This document shows positions 49,294 to 61,652 of a stretch of 64,000 nt of DNA, piece after piece. The stretch is taken from assembly GCA_013400115.1 (NCBI GenBank), contig VXBP01007107.1:1054001-1118000 (forward strand). The letters are read 5' to 3'. This stretch comes from Rhinopomastus cyanomelas. Lineage: Eukaryota; Chordata; Aves; Bucerotiformes; Rhinopomastidae. The notes beneath the pieces were generated by a model. That model was not told where the DNA came from. It saw nothing but the letters and a program-made list of their open reading frames with translations, and made no database searches. Both the position numbers and the translations under genes were made by a program. Positions within the stretch are counted from its first letter, which is position 1, and each line of letters opens with the position of its first letter.

Positions 49294-49407
49294 AGAACAT
49301 CAACTCACTTAGCCCCCATAAGCCCAACACGGAGATCTTCTGTATCTGAGCTACTCGAAACACTTTGGAGATTTTTTTCACATATCTCTTTATTACAAAT
49401 GCAATAG

Positions 49408-50180
49408 CAATCACAAAATCACAGAAGGGATTGGAAGGGACTTCAAAAGATCATCTAGTCCAATCCCCCACCGCAGAAGGATCACCTAGATCAAGTTGCA
49501 CAGGAACATATCCAGTAGGGTTTTAAATGTCTCCAGAGAAAGAGACTGAACAATCCCCCTGGGCAGCCTGTTCCAGTGCTCTGTCACCCTCACTGTGAAG
49601 AAGTTCCTTCTCATGTTTATGCGGAATCTCCTATGTTCCAGCTCACATGCACTGCCCTTTGTCCTAACATTAGCTGACATTGAAAAGAGCCTGGCTCCAT
49701 CCTCCTGACACCCACCCCTCACATATTTATAAACATTAATGAGGTTACCATTCAGTCTCCCAATTCTCCAAGCTAAAGAGACCCAGCTCCCTCAGCCTTT
49801 CCTCATCAGGGAGATGTTCCACTCCCTTCATCATCTTTGTGGCTCTGTGCTGGACTTTCTTCAGCAATTCTGTGTCCTTCTTGAACTGAGAGTCCCAGAA
49901 CTGGACACAATATTCCCGATGTGGTCTCACCAGGGCAGAGTAGAGGGGGAGGAGAACCTCTCTCGATCTGCTAACCAGCCCCCTTCTGATACACCCCAGG
50001 ATGCTGTTCGTCCTTTTGGCCACAACAACATGTTGCTGGCTTATGGTCATCCTGCTGTCCACCAGGACCCCAAGGTCTCTTTCTCCTATACTGCTCTCCA
50101 ACAGGTCAGTCCACAGTCTATACTGGTACCTGCACTTGTTCTTGCCCAGATGCAAGACTGTGCACTTGCCCTTGTTATCA
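49408..50180 (-). mobile_element. CR1 LINE 3' fragment with ORF2 C-terminus
   Basis: The tail (TCACAAAATCACAGAAGGG) and 3' UTR are followed on the minus strand by ORF2 C-terminal sequence. Open frames at 49486-49722 and 49745-50155 read RTKGSACELEHRRFRINMRR and RDLGVLVDSRMTISQQ, with one frame break between them. It is truncated at about 50180 near the block corresponding to KGKCTVLHLGKN. Confidence 0.9.
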
Positions 50181-53100
50181 CTATGCTGCTCAGTAAATAA
50201 TCAATTCTCGGTGTGTACAGAGTATAACCTTTGAGTCCTCCAGCCACCTTCTTCAATTGCTTGTTAAATAAGTAGTAAAAGTGAAAACAATGTTTACCAC
50301 TGCTCCAACATGAGCCTGTATCTTGCAATGCATTATGGTCATGTCTAAGTCTGTGCACGTTATTGACATTAATGCAATTGCACAGTTAATCACATATATC
50401 CAGTCCTAGGTGCTATGACAGGTCTGACTCTCATTTCACAGTCTTAAAGAATGTAGCTAAAGTGGAATGCGTAACTACTACTTCAGTTAAAATACCAAGT
50501 AAGAGCATTCATGTCATTTCTAACAAAGCATACTACGCTTACAGCACTCATGCCACAACAATCGTTTCATTACAACCTGTCTTACTCCTCCACCATTGCT
50601 GATAACTAAATCAAACGGGTAAAAAGCTCTAAGAAAACTCCTGGTTAGTACAATCATGTACAAGACAGAACAGTCATCATTCCTTCCAGTGTTATACAAT
50701 GAACTTTGCTTCTTTACGGAATTTGCCCCGGAAGCTGAGCAGTATTCTTTGATCAAACTATTGCACAAAAATGCAGAAGTGAAAAATGAAGTTGGCTGCT
50801 TTATAAGAGATGTTGTCACTGAATAAGCCAGTCTAGGCTGGCATGGACTCACTAGATGTAAACTTTGTCCCATCAGTGTTTGTTCTGATAAGTTATCTCT
50901 AGCTCCTGTGGGGTAAAGGTCTTTGGAAATATATGCCATTCCTATCACTCTCTGCCCTTGTGAGAGTTAAACTGCAGATAGCCCCTACTCATTCAAGATT
51001 CACTCTATGAATCTTCTTTATCACTGGGAAAACTCAGGTTTAAAGGATATGCCAGCACTTGTGACTGGGCTTATTTTTCAAAAGCATAAAAATAATTGAA
51101 ATCCTTGTGAGCCACTCAAGATGAGTGTGATCCATACCCCTCAAGTTAGAAAAAGAATTTCATTGGCTTCAATAGGATTTGGATCAGGTCTACTGCAGTA
51201 GAAGAAACAAGTCAACTACTCTGATTTTTGCAAGAATGGTAGTCAAAGGACTTGATTTCAAGAGGGTATCAGCCCGTTAAGAAATAGTCATATTTCTGTG
51301 CTGAAAGTAGGAAGCTGATTAGTTTCCTTTTAGGAACACTTTCTGATCCTCTCTTGTTGCAGAGCTCCTACAGTCATTTTTATACATAAATATATTGATG
51401 ATTCACTATAGTTACTGTCAAGGACATATTTTTCCCTCAGTTTCAATATACTCAAACATATAATAAAATGCCTTAGCCAACAGAAGAGTGGTTCATTCAT
51501 GCTCAAAGAAGGCAAGGTTATTGCTTTACAATCCTTGCTATGTAAGGAGACACAAAATCATTTTTCATGGCTCAGAAAACAGCAGGAAGAAGCATGACCT
51601 GCCCTAGATCTGTACCATCTCACAATGGGATAACTTGTCTCCCACTCTGAATTCAACACTCTTGGTCAGAATGTTGCAGATGGGATGAGGAAAGGGGTGA
51701 GTTCAAGGTCTTTCCCTGCCATGTAGCAGAAAGATGTTATGTTTCTTTTGCTTACTACCTGAGGCAGCGCCTGTGGACACCTTCTCTGCAGAAGGGCACA
51801 AGGGAATATTTTGAAGCTCCCTTGTGCAGTGCACACAGGTAAGAAATCTTCTAAATGTGATAACACAGATTACAGCAGGGAAAAAACAACAACCCAACCA
51901 AAACTCGCACAACTACCAGAACTACGTTATGATATTTGTCATCTGGTGTGTAATAGAGCACATATTTTGAAACAGGCTGGCAATTCCATTGCCTTCACTC
52001 CTTCTCTTTCCTATTCCACAAGTGTCATTGAAAGTAAGCAGCAAAGTCACCTCTTCATGAATTTCTCAAACTGAAATGCTCTCCTGAGGATTGTTATCCT
52101 GCTGCTATGTGATCTAGTCTGGAAGCTGCTTGTACAAATTAAAGAGAACTCTATGAATCAGAGCTGTGAGATGATTCTGAGGTATATAATCAGCACAAGA
52201 GCATGTAAGGCCCAGACCCATTCCCACAGAAATGAGCAGCAAGGGTCTGATTCTGATTTTGCTTATCCAGCTATAAATCAAGTGCACATCAGTAAAAAGT
52301 GAGCAAGAAGCCTTTCACCCAATGAATTCCCAACACATCACATACTCTATTTGGTACAAAACATTGTCCCAGCCTTACTTAGCCTGCAGGATCATCCTGG
52401 GAGAAAACGGTGAGAAAATGTTGAGCCTTCTCAGAGACCAAACTAAACAAGAGTACTTCTCTCCCTCTGTTATACTGCCAGATCCTCCTGAGTCCAGAGC
52501 TGGAGCAGGATTTGATCACCAGATAGCTATTAAGATGTTCCATAAAATTGTATGTGTTTATAAGCACTCTTTATTCAAGCTAAATAAGACAGTGTAGCTG
52601 AATATACCTTTGTACAGTGAGACTTAAAACAACATTGGGCATCAAGCTAAGCCAGCGTGTGTTATAGCAGCAAAAAGATTCTCACCAGGACTCATTAGAA
52701 TTGCAATGGCAGGGAAATTAATTAGTTGCAACAGAGTGTAACAGAGAAAAACTGGCTATCATGGCTCGAGGGGGGAAAAACTTGGTGTGTTATTTTTGTT
52801 AAGGCATAGTACTCATCTGAATGGCAAGGTTGAAGTTATGAGTAAGAAAATGGCCCATTTCTACCAGAGGAATGTATGATTTTGTGATTTCTTTGTAAAT
52901 GGGATTGCACCAAAAATGATCATCACTACTAGAAAGAATACTTGCATCCCTGTCCCGTCACCTCTTTATCTTTTAAATGAGAATTGCCTGGCAAAGCTCC
53001 ATGTACTGGGTCACAACTCTGCCCAAAGAGGATTTGTGTTTGGGTAGTGACTGCAAATGAATGTGTAGCCTATTATTACTGGGCATTACATGGACCACTA

Positions 53101-56100
53101 AATGAAAAATGGTCCCTGTCCCGATTAAGTTTTAAATCACTGACACAACTCCCTTTTTCACAAGTGAAAAGACAAAGATGCAGACTCTTGTCTTGCTGCT
53201 GTGGCTTGTTTGTTTTTATTTCCCATTGCAGAGCTTTAGGGAGCATGTCTTTGCTAAGTATTTCTGCAGCTGTTCAAAAGCAATCTTACTGCACAATACA
53301 GTATCTTAATAATTGTCTCAGGTGACTATTAAAGTCTACTGCTGCACCATAAAACCATGAGGAGTAATCTTGCACCACAGCAGAAACAGTAAACCCTGCA
53401 GTGTCATTTCTGTTAGCAGAGAGCAACTGCAGCTGAGTGAAGATTCAGGAAGACAGAAAGAGCACAGGGAAAGTTCTGCACCTTAAATTGTTCCTTTTCT
53501 TGCCAATGAAGGAAAAGTTGCTGATTGTCACATATTGAACTGCCTGTATTCATCCCTAGCCAACTGAAGTCAATGGACTTACATTGGGGAAGACTTTAAC
53601 TCATTAAATCATGTGAAACGTTTGTCTTCTCCTTTGCCTCTCTCACTCTGCTGGCAGCCCTTTATATACTGCAGTAAAGGAACACCTTTAATGTGTGGTA
53701 ATGCAGTTTAATTGCCGTTGGTTGGCCTTTTGGGGATAAAGTGTTCTGGTTCCAAGTAGTTTTGCTGACTCTAAACTTGGCTTGGTATGGAGAGCTCCAG
53801 GAGGGCAGGTTGCTGATAAGAATAGCTGTGCTACCTACGAAGGCTCTGCATTCTGTGAAGGTAGTGTTAGAGTAGGCGCTAAAATTGCAGAGAGTTGATT
53901 GTTTAAAACAATGCTGTTTAGCTTTCACTAAGTACACAGTTTGTCTCTTAACCCTTACATAACACTAACTCACACACAAACTTTTCCTCCCAGAGAAGCG
54001 CACTCTGGGCACTCTTTCTTCACTGGGCAGAATGTATTCACTATGCATTTGTTACGCTCCTTTCAATCTTGTGCGTAAGAAGCAGCTGAATTGCTGAAGG
54101 CAAGAATCTCCATTTCCTGAAGGACAATAACACCCAGAAGTTGGGGGCCCTGTTTCTTCTCCCCACATCTTCAGATTAGTACTTTTCAGAACACCACCCA
54201 GAGTCCTACCAACAGATTGTTGGCAGAACAGATGCTTATGAATGATCACTGTCTTCCTTATGTTCTTTCTTTTAGATGGATATTCCTCAAACAGAACCTC
54301 TCTGTTGAAGCACAGCTCTCCTTGCCCATCTATGGCTCTCAAAAGCATCTCCAAACTGCCAGTCAGAAGCTACTCTATCAGATAAACCTGATTCACATCC
54401 CATCAGTGACATACATACAAACAAAATATTAAGAAACTCCAATTTCAGGTGACTAATAATGAGTGACAGGACCATTTAACCTATTGTCATTCAGCTGCAC
54501 TATGGGTAAGATTAACAGGTTCAGACCATCACAGCAATTTAGTACCCTTGTGGAAAGATGAGCTTGCTTCTATCCACTAACTCTTTCACTGTGTTACATA
54601 AATACTGACACCTACCTGAGTATAACAACCTCACTAGGATTTAGGGACAATTTAAAAGTTAACTTGATAAATGTACCTATTTGTCTATAGACGTACTAGA
54701 TCTGTATGTCTACAGGTATCTACAATACCTGCGAAGCTTTTGCTTGTTTACTTCCAGGAATCTCTTGTCTGCAGAGATACCCTGGCAGCTTCTCAGTAGG
54801 TACTTTTTATCATATCTGTCTTCTCAGTAGCTCACTTAAATGGATTGTAAGCCTTTTGTGTGCATTTGGAGTGGCACTGTAGCAAGAAATCTTCTAGTTT
54901 GGTCTCCAGCTTTATAATTTTCCTGTACCACTAGAGCAAAGCAGTAGTACAATAACAGGAAAGCCTAGTGAACTCTTCTGTTAATGATTAAAACTGCAGT
55001 GCCTTAAAATTATTTTGCTTTCTATACTTTGTTAGTTCAATGTGTTCAGTGAAATTTGCTAACATTTCTGCATTTATAATTAGTATTTTTCTCCTACTGC
55101 TGCTGCAGTGTTATTTTAAAGGAACAGATTCCGTTGTGCAATCGGTATTTCACAATGCTTAACAAACAACCCTTCTCACTGGATTAATTTAAAAGTAACT
55201 GACTGTGGTGTCTCCACATTGTGTTTTATTGGCACATCTGAGCTATACAATGACATTGACACTCACATGGCCTTTAAAGATATATAACATCTTGCTTTCC
55301 TAATAAAAGCAATTGTATAGATCAAATAGCATCCCAAAATACAAGGTTAATGCTCTTATCCCTTCAGTACAACGTGAGATTTAAACACCTCACCAAATAC
55401 ACATTACTGTCACCCGCGAAGAATTGACTGTGCTGCAGACTTATTTTCAGAAGTTACTGCAGTATCACAGGTAGTGAAAGATGAATCAGGGCAAAACATG
55501 GTCCACAATGTTCTTGTATATACAGACCTACAGAGAAAGTTTGTCTGTATGCCTGCCAATCTCTTTCTGAGCTGTTCCTCAACCGGGACATCAAGTTGCG
55601 CAACTGGGACATCAAGCTGTGTAGGGCAACAATTTACTGATACTTTTAATGCGTTGGAATATTTCTTGCGATATGTCCACACCCTGAATTTTGATCACTG
55701 TCTTGCACATTCATTGCAGCAATGGTGCTACGTGATGGAGACAGCAAGCAACTTTAGAGGGTAACTGCGCTTTCCTTTAAACAACCAGTAGATGAGCATT
55801 GTAGAGATTTTGAATAATGTGTTAACGACATACAAGTGAGCAGACAATCAACAGATAGGACCACTCTTGTGCTTTCTGTAGATTGCATCCTTTCACCTTC
55901 TTTCACTGTTAGTTGGTCACCAAGCACTGTGACCACTCACATCTTATTCTGAGTTTCCATCTCATGAGTACTTGGAATTCTAAAAAAACCCCAAAAACCT
56001 AAACACAAACACCAACCCTGATTTTCACTACTGAGGACTGTTGTCTTCCAAACAGTGCCATGAATAAAGGAGATGGATGGACACGCCTGTTTTGAGGTTA

Positions 56101-56486
56101 GAAGCTCAACCAAAAGGCAGCTTACGCCAGAGAAGCTTTCAGTGAGCTAAACCCAGCAGGAAGCATTCCTAACTAAAGAAAGATCCTTTCTTGCTGTGTT
56201 TGAAGCAGTTCCCCAGAGAAACCAGACAGTAGTGTGAGATCTTCTGAAGCAGAAACATGTGAATCACAGCAAAATTACATAGGTGTCACCATTTGATATA
56301 GCAGAAGTGCTTTATATCCAGAGGGTGTAGGTTTTAATGGAGTAGCACAAAGGAATGACTGGTCTGTTAAACTCAAAGGTTTTATAACACTTTCCTTTTG
56401 ACACTGAAAAATGATTTCATGTTCAAAGTTAAAATACTATTTACTCAGTAAATATGATTTATTCTGTATATCATTGGTTTCTTAAA
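50181..56486. other. Intergenic, little recognisable
   Basis: About 6.3 kb of mostly unique AT-rich sequence with no CR1. The one structural item is a 21 bp tandem duplication at 55581-55622. None of the open frames shows a domain or splice context that I recognise. Confidence 0.6.
55581..55622 (+). repeat. 21 bp tandem duplication (two copies)
   Basis: AACCGGGACATCAAGTTGCGC is followed directly by a second copy with three substitutions. The unit is a multiple of three and both strands stay open across it (minus 55410-55682, plus 55474-55764), but no gene is otherwise supported. Confidence 0.7.
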
Positions 56487-57785
56487 TCATAGAATCACAA
56501 AATCATTAGGGACTGGAAGGGACCTCAAAAGATCATCTAGTCTGATCCCCCTAACACAGCACGATCACCTAAACCAAGTCACACAAGAACACATCCAGGA
56601 GGGTTTTAAACATCTCCAGTGATGGAGACTCCACAACCACCCTGGGCAGCCTGTTATAGTGCTCCGTCACCCTCACTGTGAAGAAGTTCCTTCTTAGGTT
56701 GATGTGGAACCTTCTGTGTTCCAGCTTACAACCATTACCCCTCATCCTATCACTAGATGACATTGAGAAGAGCCTGGCTCCATCCTCCTGACACCCACCC
56801 TTAAAATATTTGTAGACATTAATGAGGTCACCCCTCAGTCTCCTCTTCTCCAACCTAAAGAGGCACAGCTCCCTCAGCCTCTCCTCATAACAGAGGTGCT
56901 CCACTTCCTTCATCATCCTCATTGCTCTACGCTGGACTCCCTCCAGCAGCTCCACATCCTTCTTCAACTGAGATGCCCAGAACTGGACACAATACTCCAG
57001 ATGCGGTCTCACCAGGGCAGAGTAGACAGGCAGAAGACCCTCTCTTGATCTGCTAACCACCCCTGTTCTGATCCACCCCAGGATGCTGTTGGCCTTCTTG
57101 GCCACAAGAGCACACTGCTGGCTCATGGTCATCCTGCTGTCCACCAGGAACCCCAGGTCCCTTTCTTTTAAACTACTCTCCAACAGCTCAGTCCCCAGCC
57201 TATACTGGTACCTGGGATTACTCTTGCCAAGATGCCAGACTCTACACTTACCCTTGTTATACTTCATTACATTTCTCTCTGCCCGGCTCTCCAGCATGTC
57301 CAGATCTCGCTGAATGGCAGCACAGTCTGCTGGGGTGTCAGTGACACCACTCAGCTTTGTGTCATCAGCTAACTTGCTGACAGTGCATGACAATCCCTCA
57401 TCCAAGTCATCAATGAATAGATTGAACAGGACCGGTCCCAGCACTGACCCTTGGGGCACTCCACTAGATGCAGACCTCCAACTAGACTCTGTGCCATTGA
57501 CCACCACTCTCTGGCTTCTATATTGCAGCCAGTTCATGATCCACCTCGCTACCAGATCATCTAGACCACACTGCCTCAGTTTGACTGTGAGGATGCTGTG
57601 AGAAACTGTGTCAAACGCCTTGCTCAAGTCAAGATAGACCACATCCACCACTCTGCATCATCCATCCACCTGGTTATGTCCTCATAAAAGGCTATCAGGT
57701 TGGTCAAGCATGACTTTCCCTTGGTAAAGCCATGCTGACTGTCCCTAATGACCCTCCTGTCCTTGATGTCCCTGGAGACATGCAG
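56487..57785 (-). mobile_element. CR1 LINE with long, nearly intact ORF2 RT region
   Basis: The minus-strand frame 57651-56569 (360 codons, no stop) covers most of the CR1 reverse transcriptase and the ORF2 C-terminus: VVYLDLSKAFDTVSHSI, SSGVPQGSVLGPVLF (62-76), SKLADDTKLSG (92-102), RPHLEYCVQFW and LRELCLFRLEKRRLRGDL, ending at the ORF2 stop. CR1 reverse transcriptases usually have FADD at the active site; here it is LADD. Further 5' sequence continues to about 57785 but is out of frame at 57650. The 3' UTR ends in ATAGAATCACAAAATCATTA. It is among the youngest-looking copies in the window. Confidence 0.92.
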
Positions 57786-59040
57786 GAGGCAAAATTTCTC
57801 TATTGTACAGAAGAACTACCTGAGGATGCAACTCTGGTGAAAACGTGGTGTTGGTACCACTCTAATTAGAGAGAACAAATGGAGCTAGAGAAGACAGAGA
57901 AGGCTGATCAATACATGCCTCTCCCTCACCTTCCCTGCAGTCAAGGGAGAATGACTGTACTTACCTGGCCTTCTGGGGGAGTATCTATTCCTTGCTGGAG
58001 GTTAAACAAAAGACTCTCATATTCCCACTTTTATGCTGACCCTAAATTTCTGTCCTGATCCTATTTTCTCTGGATATATGGATAGTTCTTCAGGTCAATG
58101 GGAAAACTGTAATGAAAAAAGGTTGCTGAAGTGAATGAGGTTTGCAAGATCAAGCTCTTCATGATCAGTATAACCCTGGCCTTCAGGCTGATATGACATC
58201 CCTGATTTACAAGAGTAATCTTATTAGCATCAAAGGGACAATTCAGATGAGTAAGGACTGTGAGAATGGTCCCCTCAGGAGCCACAATCACCACAGTTAT
58301 GTATCTAACCTAACTTGGATCACAGCAGTTTTCAGATGTTCTAGAGGCACTTTTATGCTGCAACTGAGCTTTGAGAACAAAATAGACCTTGAGCACAAGT
58401 TCACTTCTGCTTTACTAAGCCTCAGTTTTGAATTCTGCTTAGATTCCTGTCCACTCTCGAGCAGTTCAATGTTTCTTTTCTTTTCCAGCTCAAACACTGA
58501 CCGGACAGCTGGACCAAAAGAGTAGCTGTGAACGCAGTCAAATCCTGAATAGATTTCTATCTTCTGCAGTCTTGCTTATCATGAGATGCTTAGTCACAAG
58601 CACTGCTCCCATTAGGAGGAAGAGTGCTGTGGGAATGGTATGATTTCTCTGATGAGGCAGTGAGAGGTCCGGACTCCAGGTTTCCTTCATTCACCGCACC
58701 ATAGCATGTCAACTGAAGCCTATGAGCTGCACTAAGGTGCTTTATCTACAGATTAGACTTTGAAGAGCCACACATTCATTGGAACAGCACTGATGACTTG
58801 ACAATGCAGGCATTGTTAGGTTTGCTTTTTCCCTTTGGTAAAACTTCAGGTACAACAAAACAACGTGGCGACCCCAAGTACTGAGACTTTTGGTGGTTTA
58901 CATAGTTTTTCAGGCAAACCTGGCACCTGCTCAGGAGTTTGTGCAACCGCTGGGCACGAAGCCTGGCTGGGTCAGTCTTTGCTCTCCCTCTGTCTCCAAG
59001 TCCAAAGCTGCTCACACAGGAGAGCCCCGTGTTGCACTTT
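57786..59040. other. Sequence between CR1 copy and MGST1 CpG region
   Basis: No gene or repeat is recognised. GC content rises towards 58950, so the distal MGST1 promoter may begin here. Confidence 0.5.
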
Positions 59041-59091
59041 GTCTGCGTTTTCCTTCTCTTCCCGCCAAGATAACGTTCGCTGGGGGCTGGG

Positions 59092-59100
59092 GCTGACTCA
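59092..59100 (-). promoter_or_regulatory. NRF2/small-Maf (antioxidant response) type element
   Basis: On the minus strand this reads TGAGTCAGC, an exact match to the core TGA[C/G]TCAGC recognised by CNC-bZIP/small-Maf dimers; it also contains a consensus AP-1 site (TGAGTCA). It stands at the upstream edge of the CpG block. MGST1 is known as an oxidative-stress/NRF2-responsive gene in mammals. Confidence 0.5.
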
Positions 59101-59308
59101 GGGTAGCCGCGGTAGAGCCCCTGCCCACTGCAACACCGACACCAGCACAGCACAGCGGCGAGCAGGGCCGCGGCCCGCCTCCGCGCCTGAGGGGGCGAGG
59201 CGAGGCGGGGCTGGCCCGGGCCGGGCCGGGCCGGAGGGCGGCAGGACGCAGTGGCTGGAGCCGCGGGGTGCTGGCAGGGCACAAGCTGAGGTGGGTTGGC
59301 GCTGCGCG

Positions 59309-59350
59309 ATGGCGGCTGTGACTGCTGGCGGGAGCGGAAGATCCGCCTGA
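59309..59350 (+). other. Short ATG-initiated frame in the MGST1 promoter/first-exon region
   Basis: ATG in strong context (GCGATGG) opens a 13-codon frame (MAAVTAGGSGRSA) that ends in TGA. If the first exon of MGST1 includes this part of the CpG block, it would be an upstream ORF. Whether it is transcribed cannot be seen. Confidence 0.3.
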
Positions 59351-59720
59351 CAACCCCCACCGCCTTTGACCCAGGCCGCTTTCCGGGCGCGGAGCCCTCC
59401 GCGGGTGCGGGAAGGAGCCGGCGGGGTGGTGGCGGCCGGCGCGGTGCCTGGGGCAGGGCGATCCTCAGGGCTCCCCTGGAGATTTTACTGCCTTGCGGGT
59501 TCCTCGCCTGGGCAGGGAGCGGCGCGTTCAGAGCGGGAGCTCGTGGCAGCAGGGCCTGCCCGGGCCCTGGGCAGCAGCCTGAGGGCTCCGAGCGGACTGT
59601 TTGACCAAATGCAGAAGGATTGAAGGCCCCGGCGCTGCCCCGCGGAGGTGCAGGAAGAGGCAGCGCTGTGTCCTCCCAGCCCAGAGCTCGACCCCTCGCT
59701 TTGCCCCAACCCTACGGTTT

Positions 59721-61504
59721 TTCAGAGCCTGTAGATTGGATCCAGCTTCGTGCACTGAGCCAGACATAGGTTCTGCACTGGCAGCACAAAGAAGTATGAG
59801 GTTCTGTTTGCAAACCGTAGTCTTAGGAAGCGTTTCACGTTAAGGTTCGCACTGTTGGGCGGTGTGTGGTGGGCTCGCTGCGGCTGCTCTGCTGGTGTGA
59901 AAGCTGCGAATTGGTCGCTCTGCTTCCTTTTCGTTGTGAAGGCAAGGCCTGGGCTTTTCGAGAGGTTAGAGAGAATCTGCCAGTAGGGAAAACGTGTAAA
60001 TGTGGTGTGGTTGTGGTTGGGGGGAACGCAGAGCTAGTGGTTTCTCACACCTTTGTATAGTTCTGGGTGTGTTTTGGGTACAACTTTAAAACCCAGTAGT
60101 GAAAAGTGCTGCGGTGCCATGGTCAAGGGATAATGGTCACAGACAGCAACAATAGGAGATTCCGGCTAAACGTAAGGAAAAACTTTTGTAGTGAGGATAA
60201 CAGACCTCTGGAAAGGCTGCTCAGTGACATGGTGGAGTCTTGTCTGGAGACATCCAAAACCCACTTATATGTGTTCCTGTGTAATCTTCTCTCGGTGATC
60301 CTGCTCTAGTGGGGAGGGGTGGAGGGGTTGGCTTAAATAAACGGAGTTCCCTTCCAACCCCTGCCATTCTGTGGTTTACGTTATGTTGTGAAACTGTGCG
60401 TGGCTTCTGCTGTCATACGAAGTATAAAGCATTCAGTTTCTCTTGGTTGCCAATCTCTGATCATCAGGAGAAATGCTGTACTGTAGTGAGCGAGCAAGGT
60501 TTTCCCTAGACCCAGTGCTTGGCCTGGTGACCCAAACACTGCTTTGGAAAAAAGAGGGAGCAAAATCCCATTACTACAGACAGCTAGGTCTAGGCAAGGC
60601 TAGATTTGTTTTGTTGAGCAAATAGCTGCTTACCTGCATCCTGCCCACCTCCCCACTGGGGATATACTTTCAGAGTAAGACAGCTCTCTGCTTGCCCAGT
60701 TATGCTTGTTGGGCTACAGCCAGCAGTGACTCCTTGTTGAAAGCAAGATGAGATACTGTTAGAGCTGTAATCAAGCTAAGAGTTTTTTATTAGTATGGAT
60801 AAAATAATGTAATAGGAAACAATGAAGTGAACTATAACAAAAAGTTCATTAGTTTTGATCTCAAATGAAGCCAAAACATACCAGTTTTATGGATTACTAC
60901 TGATGGAGCACATGAGTGAAGCACTGCATGAGGCAAAAGCCCTGCTTGTTGCAGAGTACTAACTGAATGTGCATGTTTAACTTGATTTGATCACCAGTTC
61001 TTGTTGGGTGCGAAGATACTGGTTAGTTTCAAAGCTGAAGTGCAATTTAATTGTGTCATTTTACCAAAACACCCTAAGACAGCAGGCAGTACTACTACTG
61101 TTTAAATGCTGCAGCGTATATAATGTTATCATCACCCCCTTACTATCCTGGTAGCTGCTTAGGTAAATTCACTAGTTGAGATAGATAGGTCTAATTCCTT
61201 GTTTTGTTTCAGAAGTCAGAAGAGTAGTAATTTCTGTGACTAAATGTTTCTGCAGTTACACTAAGTGTGTGGTGATTTATATTTTGACAGTTAAATAAGC
61301 AGGTGTAGTGGAAGTGAAATATGAAAAAGCAATGGATTTCTCATCTTAAAATATTAAGACCTTGTGAAAATGAACTGAAGAAAAACTTTTCACAATAATA
61401 AAATTGCACTGTCATTGCAATAATGCTAGAAAAACAGGTACTTAGACAATTTTGTCAAAATTAGGATTGCTGTGATGTTAGCCTAACTTCAATGTTTTTT
61501 AAAG
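59721..61504 (+). other. MGST1: Probable MGST1 intron 1
   Basis: Sequence between the CpG-rich region and the first coding exon. It contains one CR1 3' fragment (60140-60375). The 3' end of the intron is a T-rich tract followed by TTTTTTAAAG|G at 61504. The 5' boundary is unknown. Confidence 0.6.
60140..60375 (+). mobile_element. CR1 LINE 3' fragment
   Basis: AATAGGAGATTCCGGCTAAA, CTGGAGACATCCAAAACCCA, GTGTTCCTGTGTAATCTTCT and CTTCCAACCCCTGCCATTCT are CR1 ORF2-end and 3' UTR blocks with several small gaps. It lies inside MGST1 intron 1. Confidence 0.8.
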
Positions 61505-61652
61505 GTCGTCATTTGGAAGTGGAGAAATGGCTAAACTGACCCAGTTAGTTGACAATGATGTCTTCCGGGCTTATGCTACTTATACAACTATTGTTCTGCT
61601 AAAAATGATGCTAATGAGTATTGTAACAGCATACTTCAGAGTCACAAGAAAG
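61505..61652 (+). CDS. MGST1: MGST1 exon 2 (first coding exon; CDS 61527-61652)
   Basis: Acceptor TTTTTTAAAG|G and donor AAG|GTAAGA. The ATG at 61527 has G at -3 and G at +4 (GAAATGG), the strong Kozak pattern. The 42 codons encode MGST1 residues 1-42: a short N-terminus (MAKLTQLVDNDVFRAY) and TM1 (about 14-36), ending RVTRK. The product is a MAPEG-family trimeric enzyme of the endoplasmic reticulum and outer mitochondrial membranes that conjugates glutathione to electrophiles and reduces lipid hydroperoxides. Length and phase-0 end match the mammalian first coding exon. It continues in frame at 63651. Confidence 0.95.

Larger units (their letters stand above)
59041..59720 (+). promoter_or_regulatory. 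MGST1: CpG-rich promoter region of MGST1
   Basis: A GC- and CpG-rich block in otherwise AT-rich DNA contains several GC-box-like words (GGGGGCGAGGCGAGGCGGGG near 59190) and CCGGGCCGGGCCGGGCCGG near 59217. It lies 1.8-2.4 kb upstream of the first MGST1 coding exon, in the same orientation, and mammalian MGST1 also begins with a non-coding first exon. The exact transcription start and first-exon donor cannot be fixed from sequence; GT candidates lie near 59405, 59646 and 59842. There is no TATA box. Confidence 0.75.

Noticed and set aside
58776..59360. 194-codon minus-strand frame over the CpG block
   Set aside because: Pro/Ala/Arg-rich translation of GC-rich promoter DNA with no recognisable domain or splice context.
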